From: Collinsella aerofaciens
GTDB lineage: Bacteria > Actinomycetota > Coriobacteriia > Coriobacteriales > Coriobacteriaceae
DNA: 64,000 nucleotides
Direction: 5' to 3'
NCBI RefSeq assembly: GCF_005845035.1
Contig: NZ_SPFO01000006.1
Location: 62,001-126,000 of the forward strand
Part shown: positions 45,535-54,164 of the stretch, piece after piece
Position numbering within the stretch: position 1 is the stretch's first letter
Layout: each line of letters starts with the position of its first letter
Translations under genes and position numbers: made by a program
Notes under the pieces: model-generated
What the model was told of the DNA's origin: nothing
The model's database searches: none
The model's input: the letters and a program-made list of their open reading frames with translations, nothing else

Positions 45535-48258
45535 TTACTTCTTCTTTTTGCTTGGCATAGAGACTTTGATGCCTTGGGCGGACTTGGTCACGAGAGAGCG
45601 CTTGGCTCCGGTACCCTTCTTTTTCTTGGGCTGGGCCTGGGCCACGCCCTCGAGTGCGCGGGCCTCGGCCACGCGAACGATGCGGTCTTCGCGGCGCTGC
45701 GCCATGTCGGCGGCGAAGCGCTTGGCAAAACGCTCGGCCGTCGAACCCGTCGAGCTCACCTTGCCGCCACCGCGACCCAGGCGGACGCGCACACCGCGGC
45801 CAAAACCAGTTGCGGCATGACGACGACGCGGCTTGAGCGAATCCATCATCGTGGCGAGCTTAAAGAACACCGAACAGGTAAAGACCACGATGACAGCCAA
45901 GATAACCATCTGGCCCATCGTCAGGTTGGCAATAGACAGCAGCTCCGGGAATCCGATAACGCCCACCAGGATGCCGGCGACCACAAACACAAAAAGCACC
46001 ACACGTAAGGGCGTGAGGGGCTGCGAGATACGCCAGATCAGGCTGACGCTCGCCGCGCACGACGTAAGCAGGCACATCGTAGACAGCGTGAGCTGGTTAA
46101 AGCCAAACACGCGCGCCACAAAGATATCGAGCGCCGCAGCCAAAATGACCGCAATCGACGCCGGCAGTGCCCGCTTGAGCACGTTCGTCAGGAACGACCC
46201 CTTCACGCGAGCATTGTTGGGCTCCAGGCCCAACACAAAGCCCGGCGCGCCGATGCAGAAGAAGTTAATGAGCGTCATCTGGATGGGCTCGAAGGGGTAC
46301 GGCGGCAGCGCGATGCACAGCGCCGCCAGGCCCATCGAGAACAGCGTCTTGGTCAGGAACAGCGACGCCGAACGCTGCAGGTTGTTGATGGAGCGACGGC
46401 CCTCGGCCACCACGGCGGGCATCGAGGCAAAATCGTTGTCGACGAGTACGATCTCGGCCACGTTGCGCGCGGCATCGGAGCCGGCCGCCATGGCCACGGA
46501 GCAGTCGGCCTCCTTGAGCGCCAGCACGTCGTTGACGCCGTCGCCCGTCATGGCCACGGTGTGCTCGCGGCGCTTGAGCGCCTGCACGAGCTCGCGCTTC
46601 TGCTGCGGGGTCACACGACCAAAGACATGGTAGCGGTCCACTGCGGCATCAAGCTTGGCCGGTGTATCGAGCGTCGTGGCGTCCACATAAGCGTCCGCCC
46701 CCGGCACGCCCACCACGCGCGCGATCGACGACACCGTACGCGGGTCGTCGCCACTGATCACGTTGAGGGTCACGCCCTGCTCGTTAAAGTAGCCGATGGT
46801 CTCGGCCGCCGAGGTACGAATCTCGTCGCGGATGGTCACAAAGCCCACGGGCTCGGCCTCGCCCACCATATCGCCATCGGGCGTAAAGCCGTCCACGCGA
46901 GCCACCACGAGCACGCGGCAGGTATCGGCAAGCTCGGCGACACGGTTCTCGACCTGCGAAAACACACGCTCCGAAAGCACAAACTGCGCGGCGCCCATCA
47001 CATAGGAGCCCTGCGCAAACGACGCGCCGCTCCACTTTTTGGAGGACGAGAACGGAATGACCGACAGCGGCTCAGACACCTCGACCGGGCGATCGGCGTA
47101 ATAGTTGAGCAGCGCCTGGCAGGTCTCGTTGGCATCGGCCGAAGTCGCACGTGCCACGTTAGCCAGCGCAAAATCGAGCACTGTGGTATCGACGGGAACA
47201 GCCGCCTCGTCCGAGTCCACGCCAAAGCCAACACCCTCAACAGGCAGCGGGTAGGTGCCCTCGACCTCCATACGACCCGAGGTAATGGTGCCCGTCTTGT
47301 CCAGGCACAGCACGTCGACGCGCGCGAGCGTCTCGATGCAGTAGAGCTGCTGCGCCAGCACCTTGTGGCGGGCCAGGCGCACCGTGGCAATCGCGAGCAC
47401 CGACGAAGTCAGCAGCACCAGGCCCTGCGGAATCATGCCCAGCAGGGCGCCCACCGTGGACAGCAGCGCCGACGAAGGCACATGACCAGCCAACAGCTCG
47501 GAGAAGCACCACGAAAGCGCGCTATCGCCCGGGGTTCCCGCGGCATCCCACAGCTCGCTCACACTCGAGGCAAACAACGCCAAACCGAGCGGGATCATGA
47601 TGATGCTCGCAAAGCGCACGATGGCGTTAAGCGCGTTCATGATCTCGGAATTGACCTTTTTGACGTACTTCGCCTCGTTATTAATTTTAGCCACGTAGTT
47701 GTCGGCGCCGACATGGATCACGCGGGCGCGCAGCAGGCCCGAGTCGATAAAGCTGCCGCTCATGAGCTCAGAACCAGGCTGCTTCTTAATAAGGTCGCTC
47801 TCGCCCGTCAGCAAGCTCTCGTTCACGAGCGCCTCGCCCGAAACCACCACGGCGTCAGCGGGAATCTGGTCGCCGCGCCCGAGGCGAATGATGTCGTCGA
47901 GCACGATCTGGTCCAAGTCGAGCTCCACCTCGGCACCGTCGCGCACCGCGATGGCCTTCTTAGAGGTCAGAAGCGTGAGCTTATCGACCATCTTCTTGGA
48001 ACGCATGGACTGAATGACGCCGATAGCGGTGTTCAAGAACACCACGAACAGGAACGTCAGATTCTTAAACGAACCGGTCAAAATGACCAGGAACGCCAAG
48101 ATCACGTTGATCAAATTGAACAGCGTGCAGAGGTTCTCGATGATGAGCTCTTTGACCGACTTGGTCTTGAGCTCCATGTTGCGGTTGATCTTACCGGCGG
48201 CGATGCGCTCCTCGACCTCGGCGGTTGAGAGTCCGCGCTCGATATCCGTTGCTGCCAT
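45535..48258 (-). CDS. Cation-translocating P-type ATPase (CtpE-like)
   Basis: Pumps a cation, perhaps Ca2+, across the membrane. P-type landmarks: 'NESLLTGESDLIKKQPGSEL' (TGES), 'CLDKTGTITSGRM' (phosphorylated Asp) and 'AMTGDGVNDVLALKEADCSV' (hinge). It lacks heavy-metal domains and CPC motifs, pointing to the P2-like CtpE group. In M4 the usual PEGL reads 'GMIPQGLVLLTSS'. The last ~90 residues form an Arg/Lys-rich tail ending in KKKK, not part of the pump fold. It has about 907 residues from ATG 48258; the frame is open five codons further. It stands alone behind the tRNA terminator. Confidence 0.92.
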   Translation of the reverse strand: MAATDIERGLSTAEVEERIAAGKINRNMELKTKSVKELIIENLCTLFNLINVILAFLVILTGSFKNLTFLFVVFLNTAIGVIQSMRSKKMVDKLTLLTSKKAIAVRDGAEVELDLDQIVLDDIIRLGRGDQIPADAVVVSGEALVNESLLTGESDLIKKQPGSELMSGSFIDSGLLRARVIHVGADNYVAKINNEAKYVKKVNSEIMNALNAIVRFASIIMIPLGLALFASSVSELWDAAGTPGDSALSWCFSELLAGHVPSSALLSTVGALLGMIPQGLVLLTSSVLAIATVRLARHKVLAQQLYCIETLARVDVLCLDKTGTITSGRMEVEGTYPLPVEGVGFGVDSDEAAVPVDTTVLDFALANVARATSADANETCQALLNYYADRPVEVSEPLSVIPFSSSKKWSGASFAQGSYVMGAAQFVLSERVFSQVENRVAELADTCRVLVVARVDGFTPDGDMVGEAEPVGFVTIRDEIRTSAAETIGYFNEQGVTLNVISGDDPRTVSSIARVVGVPGADAYVDATTLDTPAKLDAAVDRYHVFGRVTPQQKRELVQALKRREHTVAMTGDGVNDVLALKEADCSVAMAAGSDAARNVAEIVLVDNDFASMPAVVAEGRRSINNLQRSASLFLTKTLFSMGLAALCIALPPYPFEPIQMTLINFFCIGAPGFVLGLEPNNARVKGSFLTNVLKRALPASIAVILAAALDIFVARVFGFNQLTLSTMCLLTSCAASVSLIWRISQPLTPLRVVLFVFVVAGILVGVIGFPELLSIANLTMGQMVILAVIVVFTCSVFFKLATMMDSLKPRRRHAATGFGRGVRVRLGRGGGKVSSTGSTAERFAKRFAADMAQRREDRIVRVAEARALEGVAQAQPKKKKGTGAKRSLVTKSAQGIKVSMPSKKKK

Positions 48259-48287
48259 ACCACGTCCCATCACGTCGCGTCGGTATA

Positions 48288-48323
48288 AGAAAAACCGCCC
48301 GGACCATGCGAGGTTCGGACGGT
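48288..48323 (-). terminator. Terminator of tRNA-Arg(CCG)
   Basis: ACCGTCCG pairs with CGGGCGGT, followed on the minus strand by TTTTTC. It starts a dozen bases after the tRNA 3' end. Confidence 0.8.
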
Positions 48324-48334
48324 CTTACGTTCGA

Positions 48335-48411
48335 TGGTGCCCCATGTTGGATTCGAACCAACGGCCTTCTGCTCCGGAGGCAGACGCTCTAATCCCCTGA
48401 GCTAATAGGGC
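48335..48411 (-). tRNA. tRNA-Arg (anticodon CCG)
   Basis: A full cloverleaf is readable on the minus strand: acceptor GCCCTAT/ATGGGGC, D-stem GCTC/GAGC, anticodon stem TCTGC/GCAGA with loop CTCCGGA, T-stem GTTGG/CCAAC with loop TTCGAAT. The CCA end is encoded. The anticodon CCG reads the Arg codon CGG. It has its own promoter and terminator. Confidence 0.95.
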
Positions 48412-48422
48412 CAACGTTTGGC

Positions 48423-48452
48423 ATTATACCCAAGTGCACCACGGGCTATCAA
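48423..48452 (-). promoter_or_regulatory. Promoter of tRNA-Arg(CCG)
   Basis: On the minus strand TTGATA and a perfect TATAAT lie 18 bases apart, with the -10 box about a dozen bases before the tRNA. Confidence 0.8.
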
Positions 48453-48531
48453 AATAAAAGAAAAAGCTTTGCAATTACGTGGGAGACGCGGCGCAACGGC
48501 CCACTTTAGAAGGCAAAAGCGAGTCAGATAG

Positions 48532-48537
48532 TATAAA
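48532..48537 (+). promoter_or_regulatory. -10 box of the aromatic operon
   Basis: TATAAA (within GTATAAACT) precedes the aroF leader; a start near 48543 is expected. No clear -35 is seen 17 bases upstream, so an activator or a different promoter is possible. Confidence 0.45.
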
Positions 48538-48542
48538 CTCTC

Positions 48543-48605
48543 ATGCACCATATATACACGGCTCGCGATGCGGGCCGTTTTTGCAAGGGTTATCCATCGA
48601 GGTGA
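48543..48605 (+). CDS. Putative leader peptide of the aromatic operon
   Basis: A 20-codon ORF: Met-His-His-Ile-Tyr-Thr, then on to Phe-Cys-Lys-Gly-Tyr-Pro-Ser-Arg. It starts at the predicted transcription start, so it would be translated as a leaderless message. It holds two Tyr codons and one Phe codon. The first Tyr codon (48555-48557) directly abuts the 5' arm of the terminator hairpin at 48558. It ends ten bases before the aroF ATG. The arrangement resembles attenuation, but aromatic codons are not strongly enriched. Confidence 0.35.
   Translation: MHHIYTARDAGRFCKGYPSR
48558..48582 (+). terminator. Terminator hairpin inside the aroF leader (attenuator candidate)
   Basis: ACGGCTCGC-GAT-GCGGGCCGT gives a nine-pair stem with one G-T pair, followed by TTTT. 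It stands 33 bases before the aroF start, so it must be bypassed for the operon to be read. AACGGCCC at 48495-48502 is perfectly complementary to its 3' arm and could act as anti-terminator if transcription starts further upstream. Confidence 0.65.
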
Positions 48606-48615
48606 GAGGCACACC

Positions 48616-49638
48616 ATGATTGCTATTTTAAAGCAGAGCGCCAGCGACGAGGCCGTCAGCCATATCGTCAGCTGGATTGAGAAAAAGGGCCTGAAGACCG
48701 ACGTCTCGCGCGGCGAGAATGAGACGATCATCGGCCTGGTGGGCGATACGACCAAGATCGACCCGTTCCTGCTCGAGTCTATGGATGTCGTCGAGCGCGT
48801 GCAGCGCGTCTCCGAGCCGTTCAAGCGCGCCAACCGCAAGTTCCACCCCGAGGACTCCGTCATCGACTGCGGCCACGGCGTCAAGATTGGCGGCGATCAG
48901 TTCCAGGTCATCGCCGGCCCGTGCTCCGTCGAGGGCGAGAACCTCATCCGCATCGCCCGCCGCGTGAAGGCCGCCGGTGCCACGATGCTGCGCGGCGGTG
49001 CCTACAAGCCCCGCACCTCCCCCTACGCCTACCAGGGCATGGGTCCCGCCGGCCTCGACCTGCTGTGCGAGGCGTCTGCCGAACTCGACATGCCGATCGT
49101 CACCGAGATCATGGACCCACGCGACGTGCAGGTCTTCCTGGACAAGAAGATCGACGTCATGCAGATCGGCGCCCGCAACGCCCAGAACTTCCCCCTGCTC
49201 AAGGAGGTCGGCAAGACCCAGACTCCGATTCTGCTCAAGCGAGGCATGTCCGGCACGATCGATGAGCTGCTCATGGCCGCCGAGTACATCATGAGCGAGG
49301 GCAACGACAACGTCATCCTGTGCGAGCGCGGCATCCGCACCTTCGAGACCCGCACCCGTAACACATTCGACCTCAACGCCGTGCCGGTGCTGCACCACCT
49401 GTCGCACCTGCCCGTCGTCGCCGACCCCAGCCACGCCACCGGCTACACCCGCTACGTTGAGCCGATGGCGCTCGCCGCGACCGCCTGCGGTGCCAACGGC
49501 CTGGAGATCGAGGTCCACGACGAGCCGAGCCGCGCCTGGTCCGACGGCGCCCAGGCCCTCACCCCCGATCAGTTCGACGACACCATGCGCCGCATCCGAG
49601 CCATCCGCGAGGTTGTCTGCCAAGAGACCATGGAGTAG
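48616..49638 (+). CDS. aroF: 3-deoxy-7-phosphoheptulonate synthase (DAHP synthase, AroA-beta type)
   Basis: Joins PEP and erythrose 4-phosphate, the first committed step to chorismate. The N-terminal 70 residues form a ferredoxin-like regulatory domain ('MIAILKQSASDEAVSHIVSW'). The barrel has 'VIAGPCSVEGENLIRIARRV', 'GATMLRGGAYKPRTSPYAYQ' and 'PVVADPSHATGY', typical of the Bacillus/Thermotoga type. ATG 48616, preceded by GAGGTGAGAGG, gives 340 residues. The N-terminal domain is where Tyr or Phe would bind for feedback control. Confidence 0.96.
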   Translation: MIAILKQSASDEAVSHIVSWIEKKGLKTDVSRGENETIIGLVGDTTKIDPFLLESMDVVERVQRVSEPFKRANRKFHPEDSVIDCGHGVKIGGDQFQVIAGPCSVEGENLIRIARRVKAAGATMLRGGAYKPRTSPYAYQGMGPAGLDLLCEASAELDMPIVTEIMDPRDVQVFLDKKIDVMQIGARNAQNFPLLKEVGKTQTPILLKRGMSGTIDELLMAAEYIMSEGNDNVILCERGIRTFETRTRNTFDLNAVPVLHHLSHLPVVADPSHATGYTRYVEPMALAATACGANGLEIEVHDEPSRAWSDGAQALTPDQFDDTMRRIRAIREVVCQETME

Positions 49639-49641
49639 CCC

Positions 49642-50556
49642 ATGGGTACGGTGAGAAACGCGCGCGTTAACCAGGGCGGCCCCAAGTGCGCCGGCATCGT
49701 CGGCCTTGGCCTCATCGGCGGCAGCTTTGCCCGCGGCTATGCGCAGGCGGGCGTCCGCGTGCTGGCCTGGGACCCCGATGACGATGTCATGACGGCCGCC
49801 AGCATGGGCACTGTCGCCGGAGAGCTCAACGACAAGACACTCGGCGAATGCGACATCATCGTCCTTGCCTGCTATCCCGAGGCATGCATCGAGTGGCTCG
49901 AGGCGCACGCCCAGGCGCTCGCCGACGCCACCGACACCGAGGCCATCATGGGCCCCGTGGTGATCGACACGGTGGGCGTCAAGGGCATCGTGTGCGAGCG
50001 CGCCTTTGAGCTTGCCCGCGAGCACGGCTTTTATTTTGTGGGCGCGCACCCCATGGCGGGCACGCAGTACTCGGGCTATGCGCACTCCCGCGCCGATCTG
50101 TTCCAGGGCGCGCCACTCGTGCTCGTGCCGCCCGCGGTGGACGATGCGCTCAAACTGGAGCTTTTGGGCCAGGTGCGCGAGATGGTGCGCCCCTTGGGCT
50201 TTGGCAAGTTCAGCGTGACCAGCGCCGCCGAGCACGACCGTGTCATCGCCTTCACGAGCCAGCTTGCGCACGTGGTATCCAACGCCTACGTCAAAAGCCC
50301 CACTGCCCAGGTCCACCACGGCTTTTCGGCTGGCAGCTACCGCGACCTCACCCGCGTGGCGCACCTCAATCCGCAGATGTGGTCCGAGCTCATGATCGAC
50401 GACGCCGATGCGCTCGCCTTCGAGATCGACCATCTGATCGAATCGCTCGGCGCCTACAGCCGCGCCCTTAAGGACCGCGACCAGCGCTATCTGGAGAATC
50501 TCCTTGCCGAGGGCGACCGCATTAAGCGCGCGCTCGACGACGAGGCCTCCCACTAG
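49642..50556 (+). CDS. tyrA: Prephenate dehydrogenase
   Basis: Oxidatively decarboxylates prephenate to 4-hydroxyphenylpyruvate for tyrosine. The NAD-binding motif is 'AGIVGLGLIGGSFARGYAQA', and 'GAHPMAGTQYSGY' is the conserved substrate loop. 'FTSQLAHVVSNAYVKS' and 'GSYRDLTRVAHLNPQMWSEL' follow. It has 304 residues and no ACT domain, so feedback control by tyrosine is probably absent or weaker. It starts three bases after aroF. Confidence 0.94.
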   Translation: MGTVRNARVNQGGPKCAGIVGLGLIGGSFARGYAQAGVRVLAWDPDDDVMTAASMGTVAGELNDKTLGECDIIVLACYPEACIEWLEAHAQALADATDTEAIMGPVVIDTVGVKGIVCERAFELAREHGFYFVGAHPMAGTQYSGYAHSRADLFQGAPLVLVPPAVDDALKLELLGQVREMVRPLGFGKFSVTSAAEHDRVIAFTSQLAHVVSNAYVKSPTAQVHHGFSAGSYRDLTRVAHLNPQMWSELMIDDADALAFEIDHLIESLGAYSRALKDRDQRYLENLLAEGDRIKRALDDEASH

Positions 50557-50592
50557 ACCACCTATCACGCCAGGTCGAAAGGACCGAAGCTT

Positions 50593-51699
50593 ATGGCGAT
50601 TACCATCGATATCGACACTGCACGCCCCTACCAGGTGCATGTTGGCACGTTTTTGCTGGAGCAGGCGGGACCGCTCGTGCGCGCCACTGCCGGCGGCACC
50701 AAGGCCGTCATCGTGACGGACACCAACGTGGGCCCGCTCTACCAGATGCCAGTTAAGCAGAGTCTGGAGGCATCAGACTACGAGGTGAGCATCTGCACCT
50801 TCGAGGCCGGCGAGGCCCATAAACGCGCCGAAACCTATGTTGCCATTTTGGAGTTTGTGGCCGAGCACGAGCTTTCGCGCTCCGACGTGATCGTGGCACT
50901 CGGCGGCGGCGTCGTGGGCGACGTGGCGGGCTTTGTGGCCGCCACCTACATGCGCGGCTGCAAGCTTGTGCAGATCCCGACGAGTCTGCTCGCCATGGTG
51001 GATTCGTCTGTGGGCGGCAAGACCGCCATCGACCTGGCTGCCGGCAAGAACTTGGCCGGCGCCTTTTGGCAGCCGAGCGTGGTTATCGCAGACGTGGGGT
51101 GCCTGGCCACCCTCACGCCCGAGCAGTTCGCCGACGGCTGCGGCGAGGTCGTCAAGCACGCCGTGATCGCCGACCCGGAGCTTTTCGCCGAGCTGGAGAA
51201 GACCCCGCTCACGCTGGAGCTGCTCAACCGCGATGTGGCCCGCGTAGCGCTCATCATCGCCCGCAATATCGACATCAAGCGCGCCGTGGTCGTCGCCGAC
51301 GAGCGCGAAACCAACCAGCGCAAGCTCCTCAACTTTGGACACAGCGCCGGACATGCCGTTGAGGCCTGCGAGCACTTTGAGCTCGGACACGGCAACTGCG
51401 TGTCGATCGGCATGGGAATCATCACGCGCGCCGCGGCCCTGCACGGCGTTTGCGATGCTGCACTGCCCGGTCGTATTGAGGAACTCTGCGCCCGCCATGG
51501 CCTCAAGACCCGCTGCGACCTAGATGCCGATGCCATCTTTGCCGAGGCGCTCCACGACAAGAAGCGCGCGGGCGACACCATCGACCTGGTGATTCCGCAC
51601 GGCATTGGCCGCTGCAGCATCGACCGCACGCCGCTTTCCACTTTCCACGATTTAATTGCCGAGGGCCTCGGCCAGAAGGGAGACGCTTCCGCATGCTAG
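50593..51699 (+). CDS. aroB: 3-dehydroquinate synthase
   Basis: Cyclises DAHP to dehydroquinate with NAD+ and a metal. 'VIVALGGGVVGDVAGFVAAT', 'VQIPTSLLAMVDSSVGGKTA' and 'LLNFGHSAGHAVEACEHF' contain the NAD and metal-binding residues. It has 368 residues, normal length. GAAAGGA precedes the ATG. Its end overlaps aroA by seven bases. Confidence 0.96.
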   Translation: MAITIDIDTARPYQVHVGTFLLEQAGPLVRATAGGTKAVIVTDTNVGPLYQMPVKQSLEASDYEVSICTFEAGEAHKRAETYVAILEFVAEHELSRSDVIVALGGGVVGDVAGFVAATYMRGCKLVQIPTSLLAMVDSSVGGKTAIDLAAGKNLAGAFWQPSVVIADVGCLATLTPEQFADGCGEVVKHAVIADPELFAELEKTPLTLELLNRDVARVALIIARNIDIKRAVVVADERETNQRKLLNFGHSAGHAVEACEHFELGHGNCVSIGMGIITRAAALHGVCDAALPGRIEELCARHGLKTRCDLDADAIFAEALHDKKRAGDTIDLVIPHGIGRCSIDRTPLSTFHDLIAEGLGQKGDASAC

Positions 51700-53012
51700 C
51701 CCGCATCACCCCGTCCCCGCTCAAGGGCACCGTTCCCGCCATCGCGTCCAAGTCGATGGCGCATCGCCTGATCATCTGCGCCGCGCTTGCCAACGGCGAG
51801 ACGCACGTTACCTGCAACACCACCTGCGCCGACATCGAGGCCACGGTACGTTGCCTCACGGCGCTCGGCGCCCGCATCGAGACCGTCGAGGACGGCTTCC
51901 AGGTCCACCCCACCATGAAGAGCGTTGAATTTGGCCTGCTCAAGGCTCTCGCCGGCGGTACGCTCGACTGCGGCGAGAGCGGCTCCACGCTGCGTTTTAT
52001 GCTGCCCGTCGCCTGTGCGCTGGGTGCGGAGGCCACTTTTGTGGGCCAGGGTCGTCTGGGCGCCCGCCCGCTCTCCCCGCTCTCGGACGAGATAATCGCC
52101 GCCGGTTGCGACCTGCAGGGTCTGGGCGGTTTTCCGCTCAAGACGAACGGTCGCATGCGCCCGGGCACTTTTGTGCTGCCGGGCAACGTGAGCTCGCAGT
52201 ACATCTCGGGCCTGCTGCTGGCGGCCCCGCTGCTGGCCCAGCCCTCCTGCGTACAGGTGACCGGCCTCATTGAGAGCCGCCCCTACATCAACCTGACGAT
52301 CCAGGCCATGAAGGCCTTTGGCGTCGAGGTCAACGTCGAGCGCATTCCCGCCAGGGACGGCCAGCCCGAGGTCACGAACTTCCGCGTGAACAGCGGCTCG
52401 TACCGCACACCCGGCAGCGTGGCCGTCGAGGGCGACTGGTCCAACGCCGCCTTTTGGCTGTGCGCCGGCGCCATCGGCACCGACCCCATCACCGTAGAGG
52501 GTGTGTCGCTCAGCTCCGCGCAGGGCGACCGCAACGTGCTCGCCGCGCTCTCGCGCTTTGGTGCCCGCATCGTGCGTTCCACCAACGCCGCCACCGTGCA
52601 GTCCGACAAACTCGCCGGCTTCGAGATGAGCGCCCACGACATTCCCGACCTGGTGCCCGTCATCTCCGCCGTGGCTTCGCTGGCGCAAGGCCGCACGTTC
52701 ATCCGCGACTGCGCGCGCCTGCGCATCAAGGAATCCGACCGCCTGGTCACCACCACCCGCGAGCTCACCGCGCTGGGCGCACAGGTGCGCATTGCCGGCG
52801 ACGACCTCATCATCAAGGGTGTCGATGCCTTTACCGGCGGCGAGGTCGATTCGCACAACGACCACCGCATCGCCATGATGGCCGCCATCGCCGCGAGCCG
52901 CGCCACCGGCGAGGTCGTGATCCACGGCGCCGAGGCGGTCAACAAGTCCTATCCCGATTTCTTCGACCACTACCGCCTGCTGGGCGGCAAGGTCACACTC
53001 GAGGAGGAATAG
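51693..53012 (+). CDS. aroA: 3-phosphoshikimate 1-carboxyvinyltransferase (EPSP synthase)
   Basis: Transfers enolpyruvyl from PEP to shikimate 3-phosphate. The N-terminal motif is 'PAIASKSMAHRLIICAALAN'. The PEP-binding loop reads 'DCGESGSTLRFMLPVACALG', unlike the GNAGTA loop of enterobacterial enzymes. 'SQYISGLLLAAPLL' and 'DHRIAMMAAIAAS' are conserved. It has 439 residues, normal length. Confidence 0.95.
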   Translation: MLARITPSPLKGTVPAIASKSMAHRLIICAALANGETHVTCNTTCADIEATVRCLTALGARIETVEDGFQVHPTMKSVEFGLLKALAGGTLDCGESGSTLRFMLPVACALGAEATFVGQGRLGARPLSPLSDEIIAAGCDLQGLGGFPLKTNGRMRPGTFVLPGNVSSQYISGLLLAAPLLAQPSCVQVTGLIESRPYINLTIQAMKAFGVEVNVERIPARDGQPEVTNFRVNSGSYRTPGSVAVEGDWSNAAFWLCAGAIGTDPITVEGVSLSSAQGDRNVLAALSRFGARIVRSTNAATVQSDKLAGFEMSAHDIPDLVPVISAVASLAQGRTFIRDCARLRIKESDRLVTTTRELTALGAQVRIAGDDLIIKGVDAFTGGEVDSHNDHRIAMMAAIAASRATGEVVIHGAEAVNKSYPDFFDHYRLLGGKVTLEEE

Positions 53013-53013
53013 C

Positions 53014-54111
53014 ATGTCCTCGACCTTTGGCAACGTCTTGCATCTGAGCATTTTCGGTCAGTCGCACTCCCCCGCCATCGGCTGCTCGCTCGATGGCATT
53101 CCGGCAGGTATCGCCGTGGACCAGGAGCAGCTGCAGGCCTTTTTGGACCGTCGTGCCCCCGGCCGCGATGAGACCGCGACCAAGCGCCGTGAGGCCGATG
53201 CCGCGCACATCATCGCCGGCGTGGTCGATGGGCACACCACCGGCGCACCAGTCGCAGCGATCATCGAGAACACCAACACGCGCTCCAAGGACTACTCCGA
53301 GCTACGCCGTAAGCCCCGTCCGGGCCATGCGGATTTCCCAGCGCGCGTGAAGTACCACAACATGCACGACGTCGCCGGCGGTGGGCACTTCTCCGGCCGC
53401 CTGACGGCACCCCTGTGCATCGCCGGCGGCATCGCACTGCAGGCGCTCGAGGCCCGCGGCATTAAGGTGATGGCGCACGTGGCACAGATCGGCGGCATCT
53501 CCGACCTGCCCATGGACGACATGGTCTATCGCGAGGCCGACCGCAAGGCGATCCTTACGAACAACCTGCCCTGCATCGACGCAGCGGCCGCCGGTCGCAT
53601 GCGCGAGGAGATTCTGGCCGCGCGCGACGAGCTCGACAGTATCGGCGGCATCGTGGAGTGCGGCATCTACGGGCTTCCCGCGGGCATCGGCGACCCCATG
53701 TTCGACGGCATCGAGAACCGCATCGCGCAAATCGCGTTTGGCATTCCCGCCGTAAAGGGCGTGGAGTTTGGCATGGGCTTTGCCGTGGCCGCCATGCGCG
53801 GCAGCGAGAACAACGACCCGTACCGCGTTGATGCCGAGACCGGCGAGATCGAGGTCGAGTCCAATAACGCCGGCGGCATCCTGGGCGGCATCTCCACCGG
53901 CGCGCCCGTCATGTGGCGCATGGCCGTAAAGCCGACGCCCTCCATTGGCCGCGAGCAGCAGACCGTAGACATGGACGCTATGGAAAATGCCGAGCTCTCG
54001 GTGCACGGCCGTCACGATCCCTGCATCGTCCCCCGAGCCGTCCCCGTAGCCGAGGCAGCCGCGGCGCTCGCCATCTGGGACGCTCTCCTCGAGGACGCCG
54101 CCCAGCTCTAA
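53014..54111 (+). CDS. aroC: Chorismate synthase
   Basis: Makes chorismate from EPSP using reduced FMN as catalyst. 'GNVLHLSIFGQSHSPAIGCS', 'RPGHADFPARVKY' and 'VAGGGHFSGRLTAPLCIAGG' are the family signatures, and 'RHDPCIVPRAVPVAEAAAAL' lies near the end. It has 365 residues. The ATG follows the aroA stop by one base. Confidence 0.96.
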   Translation: MSSTFGNVLHLSIFGQSHSPAIGCSLDGIPAGIAVDQEQLQAFLDRRAPGRDETATKRREADAAHIIAGVVDGHTTGAPVAAIIENTNTRSKDYSELRRKPRPGHADFPARVKYHNMHDVAGGGHFSGRLTAPLCIAGGIALQALEARGIKVMAHVAQIGGISDLPMDDMVYREADRKAILTNNLPCIDAAAAGRMREEILAARDELDSIGGIVECGIYGLPAGIGDPMFDGIENRIAQIAFGIPAVKGVEFGMGFAVAAMRGSENNDPYRVDAETGEIEVESNNAGGILGGISTGAPVMWRMAVKPTPSIGREQQTVDMDAMENAELSVHGRHDPCIVPRAVPVAEAAAALAIWDALLEDAAQL

Positions 54112-54164
54112 CCCGACTCACCTGGGTTGCCTGTCAACTCAGCCGTTACGTGAAAGGGGCCTCC

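Noticed and set aside
46561..48228. A 555-codon plus-strand open frame opposite the P-type ATPase
   Set aside because: His/Arg-rich shadow translation of the ATPase; all P-type motifs are on the minus strand.
48628..50640. A 670-codon minus-strand open frame opposite aroF and tyrA
   Set aside because: Antisense of two clear enzymes, with Gly/Ala/Val/His-biased composition.
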